From the NCBI RefSeq assembly GCF_001866075.3, contig NZ_CP063356.1, forward strand, positions 4,640,164 through 4,704,163: a DNA stretch of 64,000 bases. Reading direction: 5' to 3'. This DNA is from Anaerobacillus isosaccharinicus. Lineage in GTDB: Bacteria > Bacillota > Bacilli > Bacillales > Anaerobacillaceae. The notes under the pieces were generated by a model. It did not search any database, was not told where the DNA came from, and was given only the letters and a program-made list of their open reading frames with translations. Of the stretch, positions 8,775-17,207 are shown one piece after another. Numbering within the stretch: position 1 is the first letter of the stretch; the number at the start of each line of letters is the position of its first letter. A program made the translations under genes and the position numbers.

Positions 8775-9038
8775 ATGAAAGTTACAGCAAATGCGGCAAA
8801 ATTCTTACGGGGAATACTTAATAAAAGGCATAGCAGTGGATTTCGAATTGGTTATAATCCAAACAGCAACTGAGGTACATCAAAATTCAAACTCACTCTG
8901 GACGAGTGTAATAATGAGGATACTGTTGTAATAATTGAGGACATCCATTTCTTTTTTAATGAAGAGGTGATTACTAAATATCATCACCTCCACATTACAT
9001 TCGAAAATGGGCGGCTATCTTTAATAGATAAGACTTAA
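8775..9038 (+). pseudogene. HesB/IscA-like (Fe-S biosynthesis fold) gene with an in-frame TGA: selenoprotein candidate or pseudogene
   Basis: From an ATG at 8775 behind AGGTGA, the frame reads MKVTANAAKFLRGIL, then GFRIGYNPNSN, a TGA at 8871-8873, and then GTSKFKLTLDE and on to a TAA at 9036-9038, 87 residues in all if the TGA is decoded. The pattern (RI.Y...C-G...L.LDE) is that of HesB/IscA-like A-type proteins, and the TGA stands where the first conserved cysteine is expected. HesB-like proteins are one of the families in which selenocysteine is known in other bacteria. A short hairpin lies downstream (see 8894-8908). The competing view is a nonsense mutation, since other genes here also have single stops. 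No Sec machinery is visible in this window. Confidence 0.55.
8894..8908 (+). promoter_or_regulatory. SECIS-like hairpin downstream of the TGA codon
   Basis: CACTC / GAGTG form a 5-bp stem around the loop TGGAC, with G as second loop base. The loop begins 25 nt after the TGA of the HesB-like gene, within the usual distance for bacterial SECIS elements. The stem is short and the same bases encode the conserved L-x-LDE region, so chance is a serious alternative. Confidence 0.35.
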
Positions 9039-9079
9039 ACAGTACATCTTTTTTTAATAGAACTAATTTACAGAACGCT

Positions 9080-10213
9080 TTACGGTTTCAAAATTACTTT
9101 AATACAATCGTCAGTTTTATTGTTGAACTTTTCATAGCCTTCACTTGCTTTATCTAATGGTAATGTATGAGTAATAATCGACGTTGGATCGATCTCCCCT
9201 TTTACAATAAGATCATATAAGTGAGGCATAAAATGCCTTGCAGGGGCTTGCCCCATTTTTATATTGATATTTCTTGTAAAAAACGGACCCAATGGGAACA
9301 TATTATATTGACCACCGTACACACCCGTGATTTGTAATGTCCCACACTTTTTAATTGCCTTTGTAGCAATTTGTATAGGACCTAACGTCCCACCTTGTAG
9401 TTTTAGCTTTTGTTCAATGAACTCTAACGGTGATTTTTTCCCATCCATCCCAACGCAATCAATGACAACTTCCGCTCCGCCTTTTGTTACTTCCTTAAGT
9501 ACTTCTCCCATATCCTCGTGCTCAGTAAAGTCAAATACCTCTACATTGTTGGTCCTTTTTGCATGTTCAAGGCGAAACGGAACGTAGTCAACAGCAATTA
9601 CTCTACTTGCTCCTTTGAGCCATGCAAATTTTTGAGCGTAAAGACCTACTGGCCCACAGCCTAAAACGATTACTGTATCCCCTTTTTTCACACCGGCGTT
9701 TACGACACTCCAATAAGCCGTTGGTAATACATCTGATAAAAATAACAGCTTTTCATCTTCAAGCTCACAGTTTTTAGGAACAACAAATGGTGTAAAGTTC
9801 CCAAAGGGGACCCTTAAATACTCTGCTTGCCCACCTGGATAGTTTCCAAATTTTTCAGTGTAACCGAAATATCCACCTGAATCATAATGGGGGTTTGAGT
9901 TGTCACATTGACTTTCTAGCTCATGTTCACAGAAAAAGCATTTTCCACAGCCGACGGTAAACGGAATAACGACTCGGTCACCTTTTTTAACCGCCGTAAC
10001 GCCAGAACTTACCTCTTCAACAATCCCCATCGGTTCATGTCCAATGACATAACCAATCGGTAACGGCATATTTCCTTGATATAAATGTAAATCCGAACCA
10101 CAAATAGCAGTGGATGTAACTTTCACAATCACATCTTCACTGTCTTGAATTTTCGCGTCTTCTACTTCTTTAACAGCAACTTCATACTTTCCCTGGTAAG
10201 TAACTGCTTTCAT
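9080..10213 (-). CDS. adhB: Zinc-type alcohol dehydrogenase family protein (AdhB-like)
   Basis: A 377-residue medium-chain dehydrogenase/reductase. It has the catalytic zinc region ICGSDLHLYQG and GHE (IGHEPMGIVEEV), the structural-zinc cysteines in CGKCFFCEHELESQC, and the Rossmann motif VLGCGPVGLYAQ. It closely resembles the B. subtilis AdhB type related to glutathione-independent formaldehyde dehydrogenases, so it probably oxidises an alcohol or aldehyde adduct with NAD. The substrate cannot be read from sequence. It stands alone, with a GGGGGAAAG ribosome site before the ATG. Confidence 0.88.
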   Translation of the reverse strand: MKAVTYQGKYEVAVKEVEDAKIQDSEDVIVKVTSTAICGSDLHLYQGNMPLPIGYVIGHEPMGIVEEVSSGVTAVKKGDRVVIPFTVGCGKCFFCEHELESQCDNSNPHYDSGGYFGYTEKFGNYPGGQAEYLRVPFGNFTPFVVPKNCELEDEKLLFLSDVLPTAYWSVVNAGVKKGDTVIVLGCGPVGLYAQKFAWLKGASRVIAVDYVPFRLEHAKRTNNVEVFDFTEHEDMGEVLKEVTKGGAEVVIDCVGMDGKKSPLEFIEQKLKLQGGTLGPIQIATKAIKKCGTLQITGVYGGQYNMFPLGPFFTRNINIKMGQAPARHFMPHLYDLIVKGEIDPTSIITHTLPLDKASEGYEKFNNKTDDCIKVILKP

Positions 10214-10309
10214 TTTCTTTCCCCCTATCTAAATAAATTTATCATTTTATTATTTGGCTCAAATGGACAAATCATGCTGGGGGAAATTTGTAGTTTTTTC
10301 ACTTTTACC

Positions 10310-10340
10310 CAAAACAAAAACCTCCATTTAAAATAGAGGT
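10310..10340 (-). terminator. Rho-independent terminator after the acyl-CoA dehydrogenase gene
   Basis: ACCTC/GAGGT stem with an inner ATT/AAT extension, followed on the minus strand by TTTTTGTTTT. It separates the acyl-CoA dehydrogenase transcript from adhB. Confidence 0.75.
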
Positions 10341-10350
10341 AAAAGCTAAT

Positions 10351-11511
10351 TTATACGTTTGCTTTTTTTATCGCATCTTCTGCTAATAAAAGAATAGTCG
10401 CATCATCCATTGGCGGGTTATGAAGTCCCGCCCGAACATCTCGGTAATAGCGTTGTAATGGATTTTTTTCAGAAAGACTGCGAGCACCGGTAACACGCAT
10501 TGCTAGGTCAACAATTTTTATAGCGTGATTAACAACAGCGTGTTTCACTGCCCCAAGTACTCCCCTTAGTTCTTGCCTCTCATTATCATTACCTTCGTCC
10601 CAGTTTCTTGCAACGGAATATAAAAAATGCTGACTTTGTTGGATAGATAACTCCATCTCACCAATTTTTTGTCTTACATAAGGAAGGTCAGCGATCGTTC
10701 CTTCAATACTATTTGGTGAATAGTTACTAGCAAACTGAATGGCATACTTTTGAGCAGCCTTTGCAATCCCTAAGTAGCAGGCTGGAATATGAAGCAACCA
10801 CCCCGCTGCCTGTTTTTTTCCTGGTGTAATGTATTCAACTAAGTTTTCATTTGGAACTTTTACATCTGTTAAGACTAAATCATGGCTTCCTGTCCCTCTC
10901 ATCGCGACCGAATCCCACGTTTCCTCAATCGTTACTCCTTTACGATCTTTATGAATTAAAAAATTACCAATTTCATTCGTACCTTGAATCGAAGCACTTA
11001 CAGCAAAATAATCTAAGACTGGTGACATCGTCGTAAATGTTTTTCGTCCGGTAATAAGCCAATGATTCTCTACTTTAAAAGCAGTCGTTTCCGGTCTACC
11101 ACCCCTAGTAGGGCTTCCGGTACCACTTTCAGAAGCAGCATTATTTAATAATGCACCGTTTTGAAGAACATCTTCACAAAACTTTTGAAACATCCCCGCT
11201 TCCCAAGTTCGCTTCTCACCAAGATGTTTCACAATCCCCATATGCCAGCCGATTGATAAAGCGGTAGACCCATCAGCTTGAGCAATTATCTCTTGCATCT
11301 GAACTAGCTCAAGTAGGGAAATATCTAACCCGCCATTCTCCAATGGCACAGTAAGGGTATGGTAACCGATCTTTTTAAGGTCCTCAATATTCTCAACTGG
11401 AAACGATGCTTCTTTATCATGCTTCCAAGCTCGTTCAGCAAAAATCTGAACCTTACCATTTAACAATTTTAACCGTTCTTCTTTCGTTCCTAGATCACTT
11501 AAAATCATCAT
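10351..11511 (-). CDS. Acyl-CoA dehydrogenase family protein (YdbM-like)
   Basis: A 386-residue flavoprotein of the acyl-CoA dehydrogenase fold. The N-terminal helical part contains GYHTLTVPLENGG, the middle beta domain has HWLITGRKTFTTMSPV and the C-terminal helices end with RYYRDVRAGLHNPPMDDATI. In the family FAD abstracts hydrides from acyl-CoA; some close relatives act as FMNH2-dependent monooxygenases, and the substrate here is unknown. No electron-transfer flavoprotein genes are adjacent. It starts at an ATG-ATG pair behind AAAGGGGA, about 20 bp after the HAD gene, so both may share one transcript. Confidence 0.82.
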   Translation of the reverse strand: MMILSDLGTKEERLKLLNGKVQIFAERAWKHDKEASFPVENIEDLKKIGYHTLTVPLENGGLDISLLELVQMQEIIAQADGSTALSIGWHMGIVKHLGEKRTWEAGMFQKFCEDVLQNGALLNNAASESGTGSPTRGGRPETTAFKVENHWLITGRKTFTTMSPVLDYFAVSASIQGTNEIGNFLIHKDRKGVTIEETWDSVAMRGTGSHDLVLTDVKVPNENLVEYITPGKKQAAGWLLHIPACYLGIAKAAQKYAIQFASNYSPNSIEGTIADLPYVRQKIGEMELSIQQSQHFLYSVARNWDEGNDNERQELRGVLGAVKHAVVNHAIKIVDLAMRVTGARSLSEKNPLQRYYRDVRAGLHNPPMDDATILLLAEDAIKKANV

Positions 11512-11531
11512 TCAATATCCCCTTTACTTCA

Positions 11532-12185
11532 TTATGTATTGTTACTTAGGATTTTTTTATCTATGAATAAATCTAAAAGTTCAGAAAAACGATTAATTAC
11601 ATAATCATAATCATATTCATCAACCTGGCCAAATCCATACTTCGCATATACAAATGGAACACCAGCAAATCTTGCACCTTTTAAGTCACCTTCAGTATCA
11701 CCTACATAAACAGAGTTTTCTAACTTATTTCTCTCGATAATTAACTTGATGTTTTCACCCTTTGTAAGACCTGTTCTACCTGGATGTTCATAGTCAGTAA
11801 AATACTTATCTAATCGATGTGATTGATAAAAGGCTTCAATGTATCCACTTTGACAGTTACTGACGATAAACAGCTTATATTTTTCAGATAAAGCTTTTAG
11901 TACTTTTTCCACGTCTTGATACAGTTGAGCTCCGTGTTCAGCTAAATATAAACACTCAACTTCATTACATTCCTTTAAAATCATTTCTTGTGCTTTTTCA
12001 TCTAAGTGAGGTAACAACTTTTGACCAATCTCTTTATTTTGAAGTCCCATACAACCTTCTAACTGCTCTTTTGTAATCGCATCTGAGACATGGTGTTTTT
12101 TCACAACTTCGTTCCATAATTTTAAAACTTCATCACTTGAATCCCATAACGTTCCATCTAAATCAAAAATAATGCTATCCAACAT
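11532..12185 (-). CDS. HAD-superfamily hydrolase, phosphoglycolate phosphatase-like
   Basis: 217 residues. Motif I IIFDLDGTLWDSS carries the nucleophilic Asp; motif II is FIVSNC and motifs III-IV appear as KGEN with VYVGDTEGDLKGA. The cap is an alpha-helical subdomain after motif I. Such enzymes remove phosphate from small sugar or nucleotide phosphates; the exact substrate is not readable. An AGAGGTGATTA site precedes the ATG. It lies directly upstream of the acyl-CoA dehydrogenase gene. Confidence 0.8.
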   Translation of the reverse strand: MLDSIIFDLDGTLWDSSDEVLKLWNEVVKKHHVSDAITKEQLEGCMGLQNKEIGQKLLPHLDEKAQEMILKECNEVECLYLAEHGAQLYQDVEKVLKALSEKYKLFIVSNCQSGYIEAFYQSHRLDKYFTDYEHPGRTGLTKGENIKLIIERNKLENSVYVGDTEGDLKGARFAGVPFVYAKYGFGQVDEYDYDYVINRFSELLDLFIDKKILSNNT

Positions 12186-12330
12186 TAATCACCTCTTTCA
12201 TTTGTTGCATTCCATTTGGGAATACTTCACAGCCACTTAAAGTTAATCCTACTCATTGTTGTCGCCGCTCGTCGTATTATTTAGTTCTCATTATACTTAT
12301 TTCTTAGTCAAAGTTACACTTAGAATACAA

Positions 12331-12361
12331 AAAATCTCACCTGACTTTTAGGTGAGATTTT
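12331..12361 (-). terminator. Rho-independent terminator after the DJ-1/PfpI gene
   Basis: A perfect 12-bp stem, AAAATCTCACCT / AGGTGAGATTTT, with a 7-nt loop. Its position just beyond the stop of the minus-strand gene at 12375 fits termination in that direction. Confidence 0.88.
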
Positions 12362-12374
12362 CAAATCACTATTT

Positions 12375-12893
12375 TTATGCTAAAACTTTAATAAATTCTC
12401 TCATATAATCAGGCAAGTCAGGTGGACGTCTACTTGAGACAAGGTGACCATCGACGACAACGGCTTCATTTAACCATGTTGCACCAGCATTCATCATATC
12501 ATCTTTAATTCCGGGTGTACTCGTTACTGTTTTTCCTTTTAAGATCCCTGCCGAAATTAATACCCAACCAGCGTGACAAATCTGACCGATTGGCTTTTTG
12601 TTACGATCCATGGCTCTAGTCAATTCTAGTACTTCTTCGTATCTTCTTAGTTTGTCTGGAGACCATCCCCCAGGAACTAACAACGCGTCATAGTCATCTG
12701 GATTAATATCGCGAAACGCTATGTCACTTTCAATCGGTACACCGTACTTACCAATATACTTTACATTCGCTTCTTCGCCGACAATTAGAACCTCTGCACC
12801 TTCTTCTCTTAGTCGCAACACTGGATACCACAATTCTAAGTCTTCAAAGTCATCGCTGACAATTTGTATTACCTTTTTCCCTTGTAATCGCAC
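12375..12893 (-). CDS. DJ-1/PfpI family protein (YfkM/YraA-type general stress protein)
   Basis: 172 residues with the class I glutamine amidotransferase-like fold of PfpI. The nucleophile elbow QICHAGW holds the reactive Cys, and the acid residue is expected in the DDFEDLE region. Proteins of this group act in repair of glycated or carbonyl-damaged macromolecules or as stress proteases; which applies here is open. A GTG start follows AGAGGTGAGAACGA. It is divergently arranged from the gene at 12992. Confidence 0.85.
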   Translation of the reverse strand: MRLQGKKVIQIVSDDFEDLELWYPVLRLREEGAEVLIVGEEANVKYIGKYGVPIESDIAFRDINPDDYDALLVPGGWSPDKLRRYEEVLELTRAMDRNKKPIGQICHAGWVLISAGILKGKTVTSTPGIKDDMMNAGATWLNEAVVVDGHLVSSRRPPDLPDYMREFIKVLA

Positions 12894-12991
12894 TCGTTCT
12901 CACCTCTTCTTTTTATCTCTATTTATTAATACCCAAAATAATTTGGAATTAAGCCCAATAATTTGGAACACTAACTAAATGGAGGTGTCCA

Positions 12992-13711
12992 ATGAAACCA
13001 TTCATTTTTAATCCGGGTGAACATATCGAAAGAAATCTATTTCTATCGGTTGAGCATTTAATGGCACTTTACTTATTTGGTGCACTAATCTTTTGGCTAT
13101 ATCTCTATCGTCATCATTCTTTCATGAGACAGACACGTTGGATCCTTTTTGGCACTCTCATTATTTCTGAGATCGGTTTAATCATTTGGAGTATTGTCAA
13201 TGGATTATGGGATATACGATATAATTTGCCACTGCATCTTTGCACCATTAGTTTACTATCAAGCTCATTTATGCTTGCGACTAACTCTCATCGTGTTTTT
13301 GAAATCATTTATATTTTTGGAATTGGTGGTGCCTTTCAAGCAATCATTACACCAGAATTATTTTACACATTTCCGCACTTTCGATTTCTCCATTACTTTA
13401 TCGCTCATTTTGCCATTATTCTAGCCATTTTATATATGATATGGGTTTGTAATTTTACCATTACAATCTACTCAGCAATTAAAGCGTTCTTTGTATTAAA
13501 TGGGATAGCGGTGGTGGCATTTATCGTAAATCATTTAACAGGTGCAAATTATATGTTCTTAGCTAGAAAACCTGCTACACCAAGCCTTCTTGATTGGCTG
13601 GGCCCCTACCCATGGTATATCATTCAGCTGGAACTCATCGTAATTATTGTATTTGGGTTGCTTTGTGTTCCGTTTTATTTTAAAAATTGGTTTTACATGC
13701 GTTTCAAATAA
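12992..13711 (+). CDS. TIGR02206-family membrane protein (YwaF-like)
   Basis: A 239-residue polytopic membrane protein with about six hydrophobic segments, including YLFGALIFWLYLYRHHSF, LFGTLIISEIGLIIWSIVNG, IFGIGGAFQAI and a C-terminal IIQLELIVIIVFGLLCVPF. The histidine-containing LPLHLCTISLLSS and TFPHFRFLHYFIAH segments are characteristic of the TIGR02206 (TP0381/YwaF) family, whose function is unknown. GGAGGTG stands 6 nt before the ATG. Two imperfect copies of CCCAA(AA)TAATTTGGAA lie in the intergenic region at about 12932-12970 and could be a shared operator for the divergent pair. Confidence 0.8.
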   Translation: MKPFIFNPGEHIERNLFLSVEHLMALYLFGALIFWLYLYRHHSFMRQTRWILFGTLIISEIGLIIWSIVNGLWDIRYNLPLHLCTISLLSSSFMLATNSHRVFEIIYIFGIGGAFQAIITPELFYTFPHFRFLHYFIAHFAIILAILYMIWVCNFTITIYSAIKAFFVLNGIAVVAFIVNHLTGANYMFLARKPATPSLLDWLGPYPWYIIQLELIVIIVFGLLCVPFYFKNWFYMRFK

Positions 13712-13753
13712 AATATTGGACTAGCAAAGATGAAGTTCCTTCTCACCACAAAA

Positions 13754-13796
13754 ACAAAAGTAGAATTGCCCCATAAGGAGTTCCTCTACCTTTTGT
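13754..13796. terminator. Hairpin between convergent genes
   Basis: ACAAAAGTAGA pairs with TCTACCTTTTGT across about 20 nt. It overlaps the last codons of the TnrA-like gene and probably terminates both converging transcripts. Confidence 0.6.
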
Positions 13797-14124
13797 AATT
13801 ATTTTTTAACAAAGCAAGCCTCATTTTCAACTCACTTTCAGAATAAATGAAATCATGATTAATTATTACATTCTTTTCTTCTATTTTTGATAAGAATATT
13901 TCTTTAATTCCAGCAATATTAATTTTTCGATCAATATACGATTTTATTTCTAGCAAACGTTCAATATCATTCAATGAAAATATCCGCTGATTCCCTTTGT
14001 TCCTTAGAGGTTTTATTAAATCTTGATCTTCATAATAGCGAATTTGTCGAGCTGTTAATTCGGTCATGTCCACCACACTACTTATTGGAAAGATAGAGAA
14101 ATGCGGAGGAATTTTATTTTCCAA
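13786..14124 (-). CDS. MerR-family nitrogen regulator, TnrA/GlnR-like
   Basis: 112 residues, the length of TnrA (about 110) rather than GlnR (about 135). The winged-helix head LTARQIRYYEDQDLIKPLR followed by NQRIFSLNDIERLLEIKSYI is the GlnR/TnrA signature. In Bacillus these proteins bind TGTNA-N7-TNACA sites and respond to feedback-inhibited glutamine synthetase through their C-terminal tail; the tail here, ESELKMRLALLKNNYKR, is short and TnrA-like. The TTG start follows AGAGGTGG. It is the last gene of the amt operon, 22 bp after the exonuclease, and a matching box precedes amt, so an autoregulatory loop is plausible. Confidence 0.82.
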   Translation of the reverse strand: MENKIPPHFSIFPISSVVDMTELTARQIRYYEDQDLIKPLRNKGNQRIFSLNDIERLLEIKSYIDRKINIAGIKEIFLSKIEEKNVIINHDFIYSESELKMRLALLKNNYKR

Positions 14125-14146
14125 ACCACCTCTCCCCCTTTATTGT

Positions 14147-14884
14147 TCAATATTTTTTTGAGGCAAGATGTGAGTAAACATCCTTTAAGCAGTGAAAGCC
14201 CTTTTCTTCTACTAGTCGTATACTTTCTAGCCAGAGTTTAGCTGTAGCAAGTGCATCATGTAATGCATGGTGTCTTTTTTCAAAGAGGATACCAAATTGA
14301 CTGCACCATTCATCTAATGTAACAAACGTTGCTAGTGGATCTGCAATTTTTGTGATAAAAGAAGTATCTATAACTCGATGTTCAAAACTTGTCTTTAATA
14401 TAGTCCATGTGACATGTTGCATGAAATTTCTTTCATGATTAGCATGATGGGCAACAAGAGGATCACTTTGCACAAATTGAAAAAAGTCATTTAAAACCAT
14501 ATTCATTGGAGGCGCATCTAATAAGTCCTGTTTAAAAATTCCTGTTAAGGCTTCAATTTCTGCTGTTGGGCCTTTTTCATTGTAGACTAGAGAATAAAAG
14601 GTTTCATTCTCCAAAACATTGCCGCCATGAATTTTCACGGCTCCTATAGATAAAATCTGATCGCCTTTATAAGGATGAAATCCCGTCGTTTCAATATCAA
14701 ACACAACTAACTTTAATTCATCAAAAGGGACTTCCAGAACATCTTGTTTTTTCATTTCACGTTGAATTTGTCTCAAATACGCAATATTGCTAGGTTCATT
14801 TTGATTTGCGATAGATGAATAGGAATTTGCACCTAACTTACCTGGAATTTGCCGCAAGAATTGCATCATTTGATTCATATTCAT
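14147..14884 (-). CDS. DEDDh 3'-5' exonuclease (DnaQ/PolC-epsilon-like)
   Basis: About 245 residues. ExoI is VVFDIETTGFHPYKGDQILS, ExoII is AHHANHERNFM and ExoIII is HHALHDALATAKLW. In ExoII the usual Asp of HNxxFD appears as Glu (HERNF), a conservative but notable change. The family removes nucleotides from 3' ends of DNA or RNA. The ATG at 14884 (AAAGGTG six nt before it) overlaps the TGA of the upstream nucleotidyltransferase in an ATGA junction, so the two are translationally coupled. An in-frame GTG at 14893 is less likely. Confidence 0.85.
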   Translation of the reverse strand: MNMNQMMQFLRQIPGKLGANSYSSIANQNEPSNIAYLRQIQREMKKQDVLEVPFDELKLVVFDIETTGFHPYKGDQILSIGAVKIHGGNVLENETFYSLVYNEKGPTAEIEALTGIFKQDLLDAPPMNMVLNDFFQFVQSDPLVAHHANHERNFMQHVTWTILKTSFEHRVIDTSFITKIADPLATFVTLDEWCSQFGILFEKRHHALHDALATAKLWLESIRLVEEKGFHCLKDVYSHLASKKY

Positions 14885-15846
14885 GATGAACACCTTTTAT
14901 CAATGATGTCTTTTGTTTCCTTAAAAAGTTTTCGACCATTTTTCATTAACTCTTTTAGACATTCTTTCTCCCTTGATGACATGAGCTTAACATGTAGTAA
15001 ATGAACTTTTTTATAACTAACAGCATTCCTTTGAAAATATAAACGGTAAGTTAGCAACTTCGAGAAATTTGCTTCATAGCTTTTAATTATTTCATATTCT
15101 TTAGGTAAGTGCAAAAACCGATCAATGGTCGATGGATAAGGAATCTTCTCAAGTATAGCTAGCATTCTTAGTGAGTTTACGTAGGGAAAGAACATCGTTT
15201 GCTTTAAATTAATCGTTCCTGTATCTTCCCCCTTTTCTTCTGGCAGCAGCTGACCAAATATGCCAACTCCTTTTTTTATAAACCCAACATTTTCATATAA
15301 GCGCTTATATAATCGCGGCTCTTCATCCAACTTTGAAAAGGCAACGTTCTTTAACTTTAATAACAGTTCCTCTTCCCCTAGTAAGACACGAGAATCAAAA
15401 AACGTTGAAAAATAGCGGAGAGATTCCCAATCATTTTCATCTAGCCAATCTAAAATTTGTAATTCCCACGCTAGAGAAGATTTGCACCAAAGTGGATTAG
15501 ATGCCATGACATCTCCATCACATTGTTCGTAACCAACAATTGCTAACCCTTTTGTTATTTCTTTGCCTAATGTTAAAAAGTAATCCTGAAAGCCAGCAGT
15601 AGCTTCATAGACAATGCCATGATCTTGATCACTCCAAACCGATTGTTCCCTCCGACCGGCACTACCCATGACAAAGAAAGCGAAGTGAGTAGGAGGCTTT
15701 CCCCACTCACTTTCTACTTTTTCTAGTGCAATTTGAACAACTTCCTTCATTAACTGTTCATGAAATACATTTAACTTCTGGTGATCCGTGGAAACGGCAT
15801 TCATTTTTTGATCTCGCAAGATTTTTACTTGCTCATAACACCTCAA
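14881..15846 (-). CDS. DUF294-type nucleotidyltransferase-like protein (GlnD-related)
   Basis: About 321 residues. The nucleotidyltransferase core shows GSAGRREQSVWSDQDHGIVY with the metal-binding Asp-x-Asp, and the C-terminal part matches the substrate-binding helical domain of the DUF294 group, which is related to the uridylyl-transferase domain of GlnD. No CBS or cyclic-nucleotide domains are present. It lies between amt and the exonuclease, 31 bp after amt. The protein or nucleotide it modifies is unknown. An ATG at 15855 abuts the AGGAG site; the TTG at 15846 has better spacing. Confidence 0.75.
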   Translation of the reverse strand: MRCYEQVKILRDQKMNAVSTDHQKLNVFHEQLMKEVVQIALEKVESEWGKPPTHFAFFVMGSAGRREQSVWSDQDHGIVYEATAGFQDYFLTLGKEITKGLAIVGYEQCDGDVMASNPLWCKSSLAWELQILDWLDENDWESLRYFSTFFDSRVLLGEEELLLKLKNVAFSKLDEEPRLYKRLYENVGFIKKGVGIFGQLLPEEKGEDTGTINLKQTMFFPYVNSLRMLAILEKIPYPSTIDRFLHLPKEYEIIKSYEANFSKLLTYRLYFQRNAVSYKKVHLLHVKLMSSREKECLKELMKNGRKLFKETKDIIDKRCSS

Positions 15847-15876
15847 GGAAATCATCTCCTAACAGCTACTGGGCGT

Positions 15877-17142
15877 TTAAGCTCCCTGTTTCTTTTTTTC
15901 TGGCATGCTCTCGGGATAACCGTAACTACCATGCTCACTTAAGTCAAGACCAATGATCTCTTCTTCCTCTGTAACTCTTATGCCACCCATAGCGCGATTC
16001 ATTACTTTTAAAATAATGTACGAGACGATGAAAGCATACAATCCACAAGCAACGACACCCATTGTTTGAACTCCTAGCTGAGTAATTCCACCACCGTAGA
16101 ACAACCCAGGTAATCCACCATTCATAGCTGCTAGTTCAGGTGTAGCGAAAAATCCTGTAGAAAGTGTTCCCCAAACCCCTGCAATACCATGAACAGAAAG
16201 AGCAAATATTGGATCATCAATACGAGCCTTATCAAACAATTTCATACTGAAAAATACAATTAATCCTGCTATTAGACCGATGACTACTGATGCCCATGGT
16301 GCAACAAAGGCACAAGAGGCAGTAATCGCTACTAAACCGGCTAACGCTCCATTTAACGTTGTTGGTATATCTGCTTTTCCTGAAACTGCCCAAACTATAA
16401 ACATTGCGGCCATTGCTCCTGCTGCTGCTGCTAATTGTGTATTAAGAGCAACAAAACCAAAGAACGCGTCATCTACTCCTAAAGTACTTCCTGCGTTAAA
16501 GCCAAACCAACCTACCCAAAGAACAAGAACACCTAGTGCAGTATAAACTTGGTTATGACCAGCTAAGTCATTTGCTGAGCCATCTTTGTTATATTTACCA
16601 ATTCTTGGCTTTAATACGATTGTCGCAGCTAAAGCTGCCATCGCCCCTGTTAAATGAACGACTGTTGAACCTGCAAAGTCTTGTTTGCCATGATCTGCTA
16701 ACCAACCACCACCCCAAATCCAATGAGCTACCACAGGGTATACAAGAGCAGAGAAAAGAAGTGCAAATACGACATAAGCTGATAATTTCCCTCTTTCAGC
16801 AAATCCACCGAAAGCGATCGTTAAGGCAATTGCCGCGAAAGCTAACTGAAACATGAAATCTACTGAACCAGCTAACCCATCTACAACACTTGTAAAGTCC
16901 CCGTAGAAAAAGTCAGATAAACCAATAAAGCTATTTCCTTCTCCATATATAAACCCATAGCCTACTGCCCAAAAAACAATCGAAGCGACACCGACGGTAA
17001 AAATTGTCTTACCTGCAATGTGTCCAGCATTTTTCATTCTAGTTGATCCTGCTTCAAGTAAGATAAATCCACCTTGCATTAATAAAACTAACGTAAAACA
17101 AATCATAATCCACACATTATTCATTAAATAAATCGGATCCAT
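15877..17142 (-). CDS. amt: Ammonium transporter (Amt family)
   Basis: About 421 residues with eleven membrane helices expected for Amt. Conserved pore features are visible: FQLAFAAIALTIAFGGFAER, the pore histidines in VAHWIWGGGWL and SVHGIAGVWGTLSTGFF, and the C-terminal tail EEEEIIGLDLSEHGSYGYPE used for PII contact in the family. The ATG at 17142 is 8 nt after AAAGGAG; a longer frame begins upstream but lacks support. It heads the operon with nucleotidyltransferase, exonuclease and TnrA-like regulator. No glnK/PII gene is adjacent, unlike nrgAB of B. subtilis. Confidence 0.93.
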   Translation of the reverse strand: MDPIYLMNNVWIMICFTLVLLMQGGFILLEAGSTRMKNAGHIAGKTIFTVGVASIVFWAVGYGFIYGEGNSFIGLSDFFYGDFTSVVDGLAGSVDFMFQLAFAAIALTIAFGGFAERGKLSAYVVFALLFSALVYPVVAHWIWGGGWLADHGKQDFAGSTVVHLTGAMAALAATIVLKPRIGKYNKDGSANDLAGHNQVYTALGVLVLWVGWFGFNAGSTLGVDDAFFGFVALNTQLAAAAGAMAAMFIVWAVSGKADIPTTLNGALAGLVAITASCAFVAPWASVVIGLIAGLIVFFSMKLFDKARIDDPIFALSVHGIAGVWGTLSTGFFATPELAAMNGGLPGLFYGGGITQLGVQTMGVVACGLYAFIVSYIILKVMNRAMGGIRVTEEEEIIGLDLSEHGSYGYPESMPEKKKQGA

Positions 17143-17207
17143 TCTTAACACTCCTTTGTTTTTTTATTCTTTCGTTAACATTTCGTTAACATCGGTTGTT
17201 AAGTATG

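Noticed and set aside
16280-16856. Reading frames antisense to amt
   Set aside because: They are shadows of the high-Gly/Ala coding strand and lack ribosome sites.
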